45,922 nt of DNA from an uncultured Corynebacterium sp. (GTDB lineage: Bacteria > Actinomycetota > Actinomycetes > Mycobacteriales > Mycobacteriaceae), in assembly GCF_946221105.1 (NCBI RefSeq), contig NZ_CAMICL010000014.1, positions 1-45,922 of the forward strand, in the 5' to 3' direction. The stretch's first letter is position 1. The number at the start of each line of letters is the position of its first letter. Positions 31,995 to 39,479 of this stretch are shown one piece after another. Made by a program: the position numbers and the translations under genes. The notes beneath the pieces are model-generated. The model did not search any database, was not told where the DNA came from, and saw only the letters and a list, made by a program, of their open reading frames with translations.

Positions 31995-32251
31995 CGCTTC
32001 TCTTCCTTCACTACTGCGGTGTGCCCGTTCCGTGCCAGGGAGGCCTGCAGCGCCTCCTCCGTCGACGGCGCGGGCGCGTGCGGGGTGTCCGGATCGTCCT
32101 GGCCGTGGTACTTCACCTCGAAAACGCGCAGGCACTCCCCGCATTTCCAGGCAAAGTCCGTCTCCTCGTTGGGCCAGAGGTCCTCCCCGCCACAATAGGG
32201 GCAAAACGAGGGGAAATTGCGGTTCGGATTCGGGGCCCGGCGAAAGCTCAT
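31991..32251 (-). CDS. cysX: CysX, small zinc-ribbon/ferredoxin-like protein
   Basis: An 86-residue protein with two CxxC pairs (C17-P-Y-C20 and C37-G-E-C40) in a rubredoxin/zinc-ribbon-like core, followed by an acidic, Pro-rich tail. In C. glutamicum the small CysX between cysI and cysH is proposed to carry electrons from Fpr2 to sulfite reductase. Here the 4-nt ATGA overlaps with both cysI and cysH show tight coupling. The tail of about 40 residues makes it longer than that homologue. Zinc or iron binding is not decided by the sequence. Confidence 0.85.
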   Translation of the reverse strand: MSFRRAPNPNRNFPSFCPYCGGEDLWPNEETDFAWKCGECLRVFEVKYHGQDDPDTPHAPAPSTEEALQASLARNGHTAVVKEEKR

Positions 32252-33912
32252 CGCAGGTCGTCCTCGTCCGCGCGCGCCACCCATTGACGGAATGTTTCCC
32301 CGTCCTCGCGCTTGTCCACGTAGTGCTGCACCACGCGCGTGACGTAATCCGTCAGCTCCGTGGACAGCACCTTGTGGCCGCGCACCTTGCGGCCGAAGTT
32401 CGCGCCCTCGCCGATGGTGCCGCCCAGGTGCACTTGGAAGCCCTCGACCTTCTCCCCGGCATCGTTTGCCACCATCTGGCCCTTCAGGCCGATGTCGGAA
32501 ACCTGGTGGCGCGCGCACGCGTTCGGGCAGCCGTTGAGCGAAATGGTGATCGGGGAGTCCAGGTCGCCGAAGCGCTCCTCCAGCTCATCCGCCAGCTCGA
32601 TCGCGCGGGACTTCGTGGTCACGTGCGCGAGCTTGCAGTACTCCAGGCCGGTGCAGCTGAGCAGGCCGCGGCGGAACTCGGAGGGTGTGGAGTACAGGCC
32701 CATCTCCTCCAAGTCAGCCTGCAGCTTCTCGACGTCCTCCGGCGTGACCCCGAGCAGCAGCACCTCCTTAAACGGGGTGAAGCGCAGGTCGGTCACGCCG
32801 TAGCGTTCTGCGAGGTCGGCCAGCGCGATGAGCTGCTCGCCGGACATGTGGCCCAGCGTGGGTTTCACGCCGATGTAGACGTTGCCGTCCTTCTGCTCGT
32901 GCACGCCGATGTGGTCGCGGTCGACCAGGTTGTTGGGGGCCTTTGGTCCGTCCGCAAGCTTGTAGCCCAAGTAGTCCTCTTCGAGGATCTGGCGGAACTT
33001 CTCCACGCCCCACTCCTTGACCAGGAACTTCAGGCGCGCGCGATTGCGCAGGCGGCGGTAGCCGTAGTCGCGGAAGATGCGCACCACGTTCGCCCACACC
33101 TCCGGCACCTGCTCGAGGGTGACGAATGCGCCGAGGGACTGCGCGAGCATCGGGTTGGTGGACAGGCCGCCGCCGACGTAGCACTCGAAGCCGGGGCCGA
33201 GCTCGGGGTGCTCGATGCCGATGAAGGCGAGGTCGTTGATCTCGTGGACGACGTCCTGGCGGGCGTTGCCGGAAATCGCGGTCTTGAACTTGCGCGGCAG
33301 GTTCTGGAACTCGTCGTCGGTGACGATCTGCTGGATCTCGCGGATCGCCGGGGTGGCGTCGATGATCTCGTCCTTGGCGATGCCGGCGACCGGGGAGCCC
33401 AGGATCACGCGCGGCACGTCGCCGCAGGCGTCCCAGGTGTTCAGGCCGTTTGCCTCCAGCTTGTCCCAGATGGCGGGGACGTCCTCGATGCGCACCCAGT
33501 GGAACTGGATGTTCTGGCGGTCCGTCAGATCCACGGTGGAGCGCGCGTAGTCGCGGGAGAGCTCGCCGACGGCGCGGGCCTGCGCGGTGGAGCAGATGCC
33601 GCCGTCGAAGCGGATGCGCATCATAAAGTACTTGTCTTCGAGCACGCTGTTGTCCTCGCCGGTGAACTCGCCGCCCAGGTTCTGCTTGCGCTGGGTGTAC
33701 AGGCCGAGCCACTTAAAGCGCGGGTACAGGTCCTCGCGGTCGATGGAGTCGAAGCCGCCCTTGGAGTAGACGTCGATCACGCGCTGCTTGACATCCAGGA
33801 CCGGGGACTCCTGCTTGATCTCCTCGTCGTGGTTCAGCGGCGTGGAGCCGTCGATAAGCCACTGCCCCTCCGGCTTTTTGGCGCGTGTCCTGGGCTTCGT
33901 GGGTGCGCTCAT
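32248..33912 (-). CDS. cysI: Ferredoxin-dependent sulfite reductase
   Basis: Six-electron reduction of sulfite to sulfide with sirohaem and a [4Fe-4S] cluster. The 554-residue protein shows the two half-repeats and the cluster motifs CTGLEYCKLA near 432 and NGCPNACARH near 473. Tyr72 (LGLYTQRKQ) and Cys163 (DACGDVPR) match the Tyr-Cys pair that is covalently linked in mycobacterial SirA. ATG 33912 has AGGGAG upstream. First gene of the leftward cys operon, divergent from fpr, with McbR-like sites between them. Confidence 0.95.
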   Translation of the reverse strand: MSAPTKPRTRAKKPEGQWLIDGSTPLNHDEEIKQESPVLDVKQRVIDVYSKGGFDSIDREDLYPRFKWLGLYTQRKQNLGGEFTGEDNSVLEDKYFMMRIRFDGGICSTAQARAVGELSRDYARSTVDLTDRQNIQFHWVRIEDVPAIWDKLEANGLNTWDACGDVPRVILGSPVAGIAKDEIIDATPAIREIQQIVTDDEFQNLPRKFKTAISGNARQDVVHEINDLAFIGIEHPELGPGFECYVGGGLSTNPMLAQSLGAFVTLEQVPEVWANVVRIFRDYGYRRLRNRARLKFLVKEWGVEKFRQILEEDYLGYKLADGPKAPNNLVDRDHIGVHEQKDGNVYIGVKPTLGHMSGEQLIALADLAERYGVTDLRFTPFKEVLLLGVTPEDVEKLQADLEEMGLYSTPSEFRRGLLSCTGLEYCKLAHVTTKSRAIELADELEERFGDLDSPITISLNGCPNACARHQVSDIGLKGQMVANDAGEKVEGFQVHLGGTIGEGANFGRKVRGHKVLSTELTDYVTRVVQHYVDKREDGETFRQWVARADEDDLR

Positions 33913-33926
33913 CTACTCTCCCTAAC

Positions 33927-33942
33927 TAGACAACTCTGTACG
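33927..33942. promoter_or_regulatory. McbR-like half-conserved site A
   Basis: TAGAC-N6-GTACG; the McbR consensus is TAGAC-N6-GTCTA. It lies just upstream of cysI. The left half is perfect, the right half partial. Confidence 0.4.
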
Positions 33943-33944
33943 CA

Positions 33945-33977
33945 TCCGGGCAGCCCGGAGCTATTGCTGGCCAATAG
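33945..33977. promoter_or_regulatory. Two dyads in the cysI-fpr control region
   Basis: TCCGGGC-A-GCCCGGA (33945-33959) and CTATTG-N5-CAATAG (33961-33977) stand side by side. They are candidates for a second regulator of the cluster, for example CysR, whose exact motif I cannot confirm. Confidence 0.4.
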
Positions 33978-33980
33978 TGC

Positions 33981-33996
33981 CGGACTACTCGGTCTA
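33981..33996. promoter_or_regulatory. McbR-like site B
   Basis: CGGAC-N6-GTCTA, eight of ten bases of the McbR consensus, between cysI and fpr. Confidence 0.45.
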
Positions 33997-34000
33997 AAAC

Positions 34001-34025
34001 AACCGGACTTTCGAAAGTGCCGGTT
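34001..34025. promoter_or_regulatory. Long near-perfect palindrome upstream of fpr
   Basis: AACCGG + ACTTTCGAAAGT + G + CCGGTT: a perfect 12-bp palindrome flanked by complementary 6-mers with one extra base. Probable operator for an unidentified dimeric regulator. Confidence 0.5.
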
Positions 34026-34081
34026 AATGCCGTGAATGTAAAGGATTTTGGGGTGGGCCGAATGAAAATTGGAATAGGTTT

Positions 34082-34097
34082 AAGACCACTCGGTCTA
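34082..34097. promoter_or_regulatory. McbR-like site C at the fpr promoter
   Basis: AAGAC-N6-GTCTA, one mismatch to TAGAC-N6-GTCTA. It ends 5 bp before a TATAGT -10 box (34103-34108), so binding would block the fpr promoter. Confidence 0.65.
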
Positions 34098-34102
34098 TAC
34101 GC

Positions 34103-34108
34103 TATAGT
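34103..34108 (+). promoter_or_regulatory. -10 box of fpr
   Basis: TATAGT about 43 nt before ATG 34151. The -35 region is covered by McbR-like site C. Confidence 0.5.
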
Positions 34109-34150
34109 GTCCAACATCAACACACCCTTTTGCGAAAGGACAACAAACTT

Positions 34151-35521
34151 ATGAGCCTGCGCGTCGCCGTAGTTGGAGCCGGCCCAGCCGGCATTTACGC
34201 CTCCGACCTGCTAATCCGCAACGAAGAGCACGACATCCACGTCGACCTCTTCGAGCAGATGCCCGCCCCCTTCGGCCTGATCCGTTACGGCGTGGCCCCC
34301 GACCACCCGAGAATCAAGGGCATTGTGAAGTCCCTGCACAACGTGCTGGACAAGGACAACCTGCGCCTGATCGCCAACGTCACCGTCGGCCGCGACATCA
34401 CCATCGACGACCTGCGCGACTACTACGATGCCGTCGTTATCTCCACCGGCGCCGTGCGCGACCGCGAGCTGCTCATCCCGGGCGGCGACAAGTCCATCGG
34501 CGCCGGCGAGTTCGTCGGCTTCTACGACGGCAACCCCCGCTTCGAGCGCAACTGGAACCTCGAGGCCAAGGAAGTCGCCGTCGTCGGCGTGGGCAACGTG
34601 GCCCTCGATGTCTCCCGCATCCTGGCCAAGACCGGCGACGAGCTCACCGTCACCGAAATCCCGGACAACGTCTACGAGTCCTTGAAGAACAACAAGGCGG
34701 AGACCGTGCACATGTTCGGCCGCCGCGGCCCCGCCCAGGCGAAGTTCACGCCGAAGGAGCTGCGCGAGCTCGACGAGTCCGACACCATCCAGGTGCTCGT
34801 GGACCCCGAGGACATCGACTACGACGAACTGTCCGAGCAGGTCCGCCGCTCCGACAAGTCCGTCGACCTGAACTGCCAGGTGCTGGAGCAGTACGCCATG
34901 CGCGAGCCGGACGACGCGCCGCACAAGATCCACATCCACTTCTTCGAGGAGCCGGTGGAGGTGCTCACCGACGACTCCGGTGCCGTGACCGGCATCCGCA
35001 CCGAGCGCCAGGAGCTCGACGGCAACGGCGGCATCCGCGGCACCGGCAAGTTCACCGACTGGCCGGTCCAGCAGGTCTACCACGCGGTGGGCTACCGTTC
35101 CGAGCCGGTCGAGGGCGTGCCGTTCGACCTCGAGCGCCACGTCATCCCCAACGACGGCGGCCACGTCCTGGTCACCGCCGAGGAAGGCGCCGCACCGGAG
35201 GACAAGCTCTACGTCACCGGCTGGATCAAGCGCGGACCGGTGGGCCTGATCGGCAACACCAAGTCCGACGCCAAGGAAACCACCGACATGCTCATCGCCG
35301 ACGCGGACGCCGGCAAGCTCGCCGCGCCGATGCACACCGGCGCCGACGACATCTTCGACCTGCTGCGCGAGCGCGGCGTGGACTACGCCACCTGGGAAGG
35401 CTGGTACAAGCTCGACGAGGCCGAGCGCGCGCTTGGCGCCGCCGACGCCAACTTCCCGCGCGAGCGCAAGAAGATCGTGGAGTGGGAGGACATGCTCGGC
35501 CACTCCCGCTTCCAGGGCTAG
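34151..35521 (+). CDS. fpr2: Ferredoxin-NADP(+) reductase (Fpr2, adrenodoxin reductase-like)
   Basis: A flavoprotein that passes electrons from NADPH to ferredoxin or CysX for sulfite reduction. The 456-residue protein has the FAD motif VAVVGAGPAGIYASDLL near 4-20, FGLIRYGVAPDHP near 43-55 and the NADP motif VAVVGVGNVALDVSRIL near 142-158, plus the FprA-type GWIKRGPVGLIGNTKSDA near 357-374. ATG 34151 has AAAGGA upstream and is preferred to an in-frame TTG at 34130. Divergent from cysI, as in the C. glutamicum cluster. Confidence 0.93.
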   Translation: MSLRVAVVGAGPAGIYASDLLIRNEEHDIHVDLFEQMPAPFGLIRYGVAPDHPRIKGIVKSLHNVLDKDNLRLIANVTVGRDITIDDLRDYYDAVVISTGAVRDRELLIPGGDKSIGAGEFVGFYDGNPRFERNWNLEAKEVAVVGVGNVALDVSRILAKTGDELTVTEIPDNVYESLKNNKAETVHMFGRRGPAQAKFTPKELRELDESDTIQVLVDPEDIDYDELSEQVRRSDKSVDLNCQVLEQYAMREPDDAPHKIHIHFFEEPVEVLTDDSGAVTGIRTERQELDGNGGIRGTGKFTDWPVQQVYHAVGYRSEPVEGVPFDLERHVIPNDGGHVLVTAEEGAAPEDKLYVTGWIKRGPVGLIGNTKSDAKETTDMLIADADAGKLAAPMHTGADDIFDLLRERGVDYATWEGWYKLDEAERALGAADANFPRERKKIVEWEDMLGHSRFQG

Positions 35522-35555
35522 GCGCTGGCATCCCGCTGCTGCCCTGGCCGCAAAA

Positions 35556-35567
35556 GCCGATATCGGC
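35556..35567. promoter_or_regulatory. GCCGATATCGGC palindrome 1
   Basis: A perfect 12-bp palindrome, repeated 69 bp downstream inside a longer one, in the fpr2-ABC transporter spacer. Confidence 0.45.
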
Positions 35568-35600
35568 ATATAGCCCGACCGCCGAGCCGCGACCTGGGCA

Positions 35601-35641
35601 TTTACAGCGGCGCGCCCTGTAAACGCCGATATCGGCGTTTA
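35601..35641. promoter_or_regulatory. Overlapping dyads including a 22-bp perfect palindrome
   Basis: TTTACAG-N9-CTGTAAA (35601-35623) overlaps a perfect 22-bp palindrome at 35620-35641 with core GCCGATATCGGC and arms TAAAC/GTTTA. The repeated core suggests a paired operator for the ABC exporter genes. Terminator use for fpr2 is possible but no T-run is present. Confidence 0.5.
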
Positions 35642-35711
35642 GACAGCAGCGGTATCGCAGCCGCGGCCCCACCGGTCTACGATTGCCCCGGACAAAAAGA
35701 GAGGGGCACTC

Positions 35712-37418
35712 ATGGATCTCATCCGCCTCACCGCACGCTTTGGCAAGCGGTACAGCGGCAAGATCGCGCTGGTCATCGCGCTGCAGCTGGTCACCACCCT
35801 GGCAACGCTGTACTTGCCAGACCTGAACGCGGACATCATCAACAACGGCGTCGCCCAAGCGGACGTGCCGTACATCTGGCGCACCGGCCGCACGATGCTG
35901 GTGGTGGCGCTGGTGCAGATCGCGGCGGCGATCGCGGCGGTGTGGTTCGCCTCCCAGGTGGCCATGAACACCGGCCGGGACATCAGGGCCGCCGTGTACG
36001 ACCGGGTGTCCGATTTCGACAGCGAGGAGATGGCGCATTTCGGCGCCGCCACGCTGGTCACCCGCGGCACGAACGACGTCCAGCAGGTGCAAATGACGTT
36101 CCTGCTGTTCATGAACTTCATGGTCGCAGCACCCATCATGGCCATCGGCGGCATCATCATGGCGCTGCGCCAGGACGCGGGTATGTCGTGGCTGGTGGTC
36201 GCGGCGGTGCTCGTCCTGGCCGTCGTGGTGGGCATCACCGCCGCGGTCCTGATGCCGCTGTTTAAGCGCATGCAGAAGAAGCTGGACGCGATCAACGGCC
36301 TGTTGCGCGAGCAGATCGCGGGTATCCGCGTGGTGCGCGCGTTCGGCCGCGAGGACCACGAGGCCGAGCGTTTCACGGAGGCGAACCACGACATCACCAG
36401 GCTGAGTCTGAACATCGGCCGGGTGTTCGTGACCATGTTCCCGGTGATCATGCTCATCCTCAACCTGGCCACGGCCGCGGTGCTGTGGTTCGGCGGCCAC
36501 CGCGTGGACGAGGGCCTGGTGGAGGTCGGCTCGCTCACCGCGTTCATGCAGTACCTGATGCAGATTCTCATGGCGGTGATGATGGGCGTGTTCATGCTGA
36601 TGATGCTGCCGCGCGCCATCGTCTGCGCCGACCGCATCGAAGAAGTGCTCGGGCATGAGGTGAAGGCGCCGGTGACCGGAGGGGCGTCGTTAGGCAAGGG
36701 CTCCGTGCGCTTCGAGGACGTCTCCTACACCTACCCGGGCGCGGAGAAGCCGGTGCTGGAGCACATCTCGTTTGAGGCGGCGCCGGGGACGACGACCGCG
36801 ATCATCGGCTCAACCGGCAGCGGCAAGACCACGCTCGCGGGGCTGTTGCCCAGGCTGTACTCGCCGACTTCGGGGCGCGTGCTTATCGACGGCCATCCGG
36901 TCACCCACATCCCGCGCCAAGACCTGGTGAAAGCCGTCGCGATGGTGCCGCAGAAACCGTGGCTGTTCTCCGGCACGGTGGCGTCGAACCTGCGCATGGG
37001 CAACCCGGGCGCCACGGATGATGAGCTGTGGGCGGCGCTGCGCGTCGCGCAGGCCGGGTTCGTGGACGATCTGGACATGCCGATTGCCCAGGGCGGCACC
37101 AACGTCTCCGGCGGGCAGCGCCAGCGCCTGTGCATCGCGCGGATGTTTGTGGCGGATCCGAAGGTGTACGTCTTCGACGACTCGTTCAGCGCGCTGGACG
37201 CGACCACCGAGGCGAACCTCAACGCCGCGATGCGCGAGATCGTGCAGGACCGCACGGTGATCGTGGTGGCGCAGAAGGTGTCCTCGATCAGGCACGCGGA
37301 CCAGATTCTGGTGATGGAGGCCGGGCGCATCGTCGCTCGCGGCACGCACGACGAGCTGCTCACAACCAGCGAGACGTACCGGGAGATCGCGGCGAGCCAG
37401 GCGGAGGTGGACGCATGA
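35712..37418 (+). CDS. ABC exporter subunit with degenerate ATPase site (heterodimer part 1)
   Basis: A 568-residue ABC half-transporter: six transmembrane helices (~1-300), then an ATPase domain with Walker A GSTGSGKTT near 360, signature VSGGQRQRL near 466, and Walker B VYVFDDSFSALD near 485-496. The position after the Walker B Asp is Asp instead of the catalytic Glu, which marks the degenerate half of heterodimeric exporters (BmrCD/TM287-288 type). It likely exports drugs, lipids or peptides; the substrate is unknown. GAGAGGGG precedes ATG 35712. It overlaps the next gene by 4 nt (ATGA), so the two subunits are made together. Confidence 0.9.
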   Translation: MDLIRLTARFGKRYSGKIALVIALQLVTTLATLYLPDLNADIINNGVAQADVPYIWRTGRTMLVVALVQIAAAIAAVWFASQVAMNTGRDIRAAVYDRVSDFDSEEMAHFGAATLVTRGTNDVQQVQMTFLLFMNFMVAAPIMAIGGIIMALRQDAGMSWLVVAAVLVLAVVVGITAAVLMPLFKRMQKKLDAINGLLREQIAGIRVVRAFGREDHEAERFTEANHDITRLSLNIGRVFVTMFPVIMLILNLATAAVLWFGGHRVDEGLVEVGSLTAFMQYLMQILMAVMMGVFMLMMLPRAIVCADRIEEVLGHEVKAPVTGGASLGKGSVRFEDVSYTYPGAEKPVLEHISFEAAPGTTTAIIGSTGSGKTTLAGLLPRLYSPTSGRVLIDGHPVTHIPRQDLVKAVAMVPQKPWLFSGTVASNLRMGNPGATDDELWAALRVAQAGFVDDLDMPIAQGGTNVSGGQRQRLCIARMFVADPKVYVFDDSFSALDATTEANLNAAMREIVQDRTVIVVAQKVSSIRHADQILVMEAGRIVARGTHDELLTTSETYREIAASQAEVDA

Positions 37419-39367
37419 GCAACCAGCACGGATCCGAGCTGACAGACGACCAGCTCGCCGAATACGAAGAGAAAATGGCGGGCGACGACTACTCCAACAA
37501 GGCGCCGCGCAAGGCCAAGCAGTTCTGGCCGTCCGCCAAACGCCTGCTGGGGCTGCTCGCGCCGTACAAGATGGCGCTGACGGCGGTGTTTGTCATGAAC
37601 GCCGTGTCCGTGGTGCTGGCCGTGTACGCGCCGCGTGTGATGGGCCGGGCCATGGACGTGATCTTCTCCGGCGTGATGTCCAAGCACATGCCGCCGGGCA
37701 CCACCAAGGAGCAGGCGATCGAGGGGCTGCGCGCCGCGGGCCAGGACCGGTTCGCGGACATGGCCTCGGCGATGGAGCTGACCCCCGGCTCCGGCATCGA
37801 CTTCGACCGCCTTGGCCAGCTCATCGCGCTGGTGCTGGCGCTGTACGTGGCGGCGTCGTTGCTGATGTGGGCCCAAGGCGCGATTTTGAACCGGCTGACC
37901 ATGCGCGCGGTGTTCAACCTGCGCGAGCGAGTGGAGGCGAAGCTCAACAACCTGCCGCTGCGCTACTTTGACACCCGCCAGCGCGGCGACGTGATGTCGC
38001 GCACCACCAACGACGTGGACAACGTGCAGCAAGCGTTGCAGCAGTCCCTGTCCTCGCTGTTCAACGCGATTTTGACGGTGGTGGGCATCCTGGTGATGAT
38101 GTTCGCTATCTCCTGGCAGCTGGCACTAGTGGCGCTGCTGGCCATCCCGCTGACCGGCCTGGTCATGGGCCTGGTGGGCACGCGCAGCCAGAAGCAGTTC
38201 ACCACCCAGTGGAAGGCCACCGGCGATGTGAATGGGCACGTGGAGGAATCCTTCTCCGGCCACGATGTGGCGGTCATCTTCGGGCGCACCGACGAGCTGC
38301 GCCGCACCTTCGACGAGCGCAACAACGAGCTCGCGGGCGCGGCGCAGAAGGCGCAGTTTTTGGCCAACTCGATGCACCCGACCATGCAGTTCATCTCGTA
38401 CCTGTCGTACGTCGCCATCGCGGTGCTCGGCGGGGTGAAGGTCGCTTCCGGCAAGCTCACGCTCGGCGACGCCACCGCGTTCATCCAGTACTCCCGCCAG
38501 TTCAACCAGCCGCTCGGCGAGATCGCGGGCATGATGCAGATGCTGCAGTCCGGCGTGGCGTCCGCGGAGCGCGTCTTCGAGCTTCTCGACGCTGAAGAGG
38601 AACCCGAAGACAGCTCCCAAGCCCGCATCAACGGCCGCGCCGAGGGCCTGGTGGAGTTCCGCGATGTCTCCTTCTCCTACACCGACGAGCCGTTGATCCA
38701 GGACCTGAACCTGCGGGTAGAGCCGGGCCAGACCGCCGCGATTGTCGGCCCCACCGGCGCCGGCAAGACCACGCTGGTGAACCTGATCATGCGCTTCTAC
38801 GACGTCGATTCCGGCGCGATCACCCTCGACGGGGTGGACATCCGGGACTTTTCCCGCGAGAACCTGCGCGGCCAGATCGGCATGGTGCTGCAAGACGCGG
38901 TGCTGTTCAAGGGCACGATCATGGACAACATCCGCTACGGCCGGCTCGACGCCACCGACGAAGAGGTCATCGAGGCCGCGAAAGCCACCTACGTGGACCG
39001 CTTCGTGCGCTCGCTGCCGGACGGCTACGACACGGAAGTCGACCAGGACGGCGGGTCCGTCTCCGCCGGTGAACGCCAGCTGATCACGATTGCGCGCGCG
39101 TTCCTGTCGCAGCCGGCGCTGCTGATCCTGGACGAGGCGACCTCGTCGGTGGACACCCGCACCGAGGTCATGGTGCAGCAGGCCATGCACGCGCTGCGGT
39201 CCAACCGCACCTCGTTTGTCATCGCGCACCGCCTATCCACCATCCGGGATGCGGACGTGATCGTAGTGATGGAAGACGGACGCATAGTGGAGCAAGGTTC
39301 GCATGCGGAGCTCGTCGAAAAGCAAGGTGCGTACTGGCGCCTGCACCAATCCCAGTTCAGCGAGTAA
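37415..39367 (+). CDS. ABC exporter subunit with canonical Walker B (heterodimer part 2)
   Basis: The 650-residue partner subunit. It has a charged N-terminal extension (~1-40), six transmembrane helices with an enlarged first extracytoplasmic region (~75-130), and an ATPase domain with Walker A GPTGAGKTT near 445, signature VSAGERQL near 548 (altered from SGGQ) and Walker B LLILDEATSSVD with the catalytic Glu. In the dimer, its Walker motifs pair with the SGGQ of subunit 1 to make the active site; its SAGE signature completes the degenerate one. Start in the ATGA overlap. Confidence 0.9.
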   Translation: MSNQHGSELTDDQLAEYEEKMAGDDYSNKAPRKAKQFWPSAKRLLGLLAPYKMALTAVFVMNAVSVVLAVYAPRVMGRAMDVIFSGVMSKHMPPGTTKEQAIEGLRAAGQDRFADMASAMELTPGSGIDFDRLGQLIALVLALYVAASLLMWAQGAILNRLTMRAVFNLRERVEAKLNNLPLRYFDTRQRGDVMSRTTNDVDNVQQALQQSLSSLFNAILTVVGILVMMFAISWQLALVALLAIPLTGLVMGLVGTRSQKQFTTQWKATGDVNGHVEESFSGHDVAVIFGRTDELRRTFDERNNELAGAAQKAQFLANSMHPTMQFISYLSYVAIAVLGGVKVASGKLTLGDATAFIQYSRQFNQPLGEIAGMMQMLQSGVASAERVFELLDAEEEPEDSSQARINGRAEGLVEFRDVSFSYTDEPLIQDLNLRVEPGQTAAIVGPTGAGKTTLVNLIMRFYDVDSGAITLDGVDIRDFSRENLRGQIGMVLQDAVLFKGTIMDNIRYGRLDATDEEVIEAAKATYVDRFVRSLPDGYDTEVDQDGGSVSAGERQLITIARAFLSQPALLILDEATSSVDTRTEVMVQQAMHALRSNRTSFVIAHRLSTIRDADVIVVMEDGRIVEQGSHAELVEKQGAYWRLHQSQFSE

Positions 39368-39479
39368 CCCACAGCAAATTCACACGTTTCCCAAATATTC
39401 ACCTTGCGGACACCGTTCCATTAACGCGGCGACCATACGCTGGCGGGCGAACCTATGTCAGCTGACTGATTGGGAAACC
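39368..39479. other. Spacer between ABC exporter and Na/Pi cotransporter
   Basis: 112 bp with two TTCAC elements but no clear Pho-type tandem repeat, and no strong terminator hairpin. Confidence 0.3.

Noticed and set aside
39376..39410. Possible Pho box (two TTCAC elements) before the Na/Pi cotransporter
   Set aside because: The spacing does not fit the tandem 8-bp repeat expected for a corynebacterial PhoR site.
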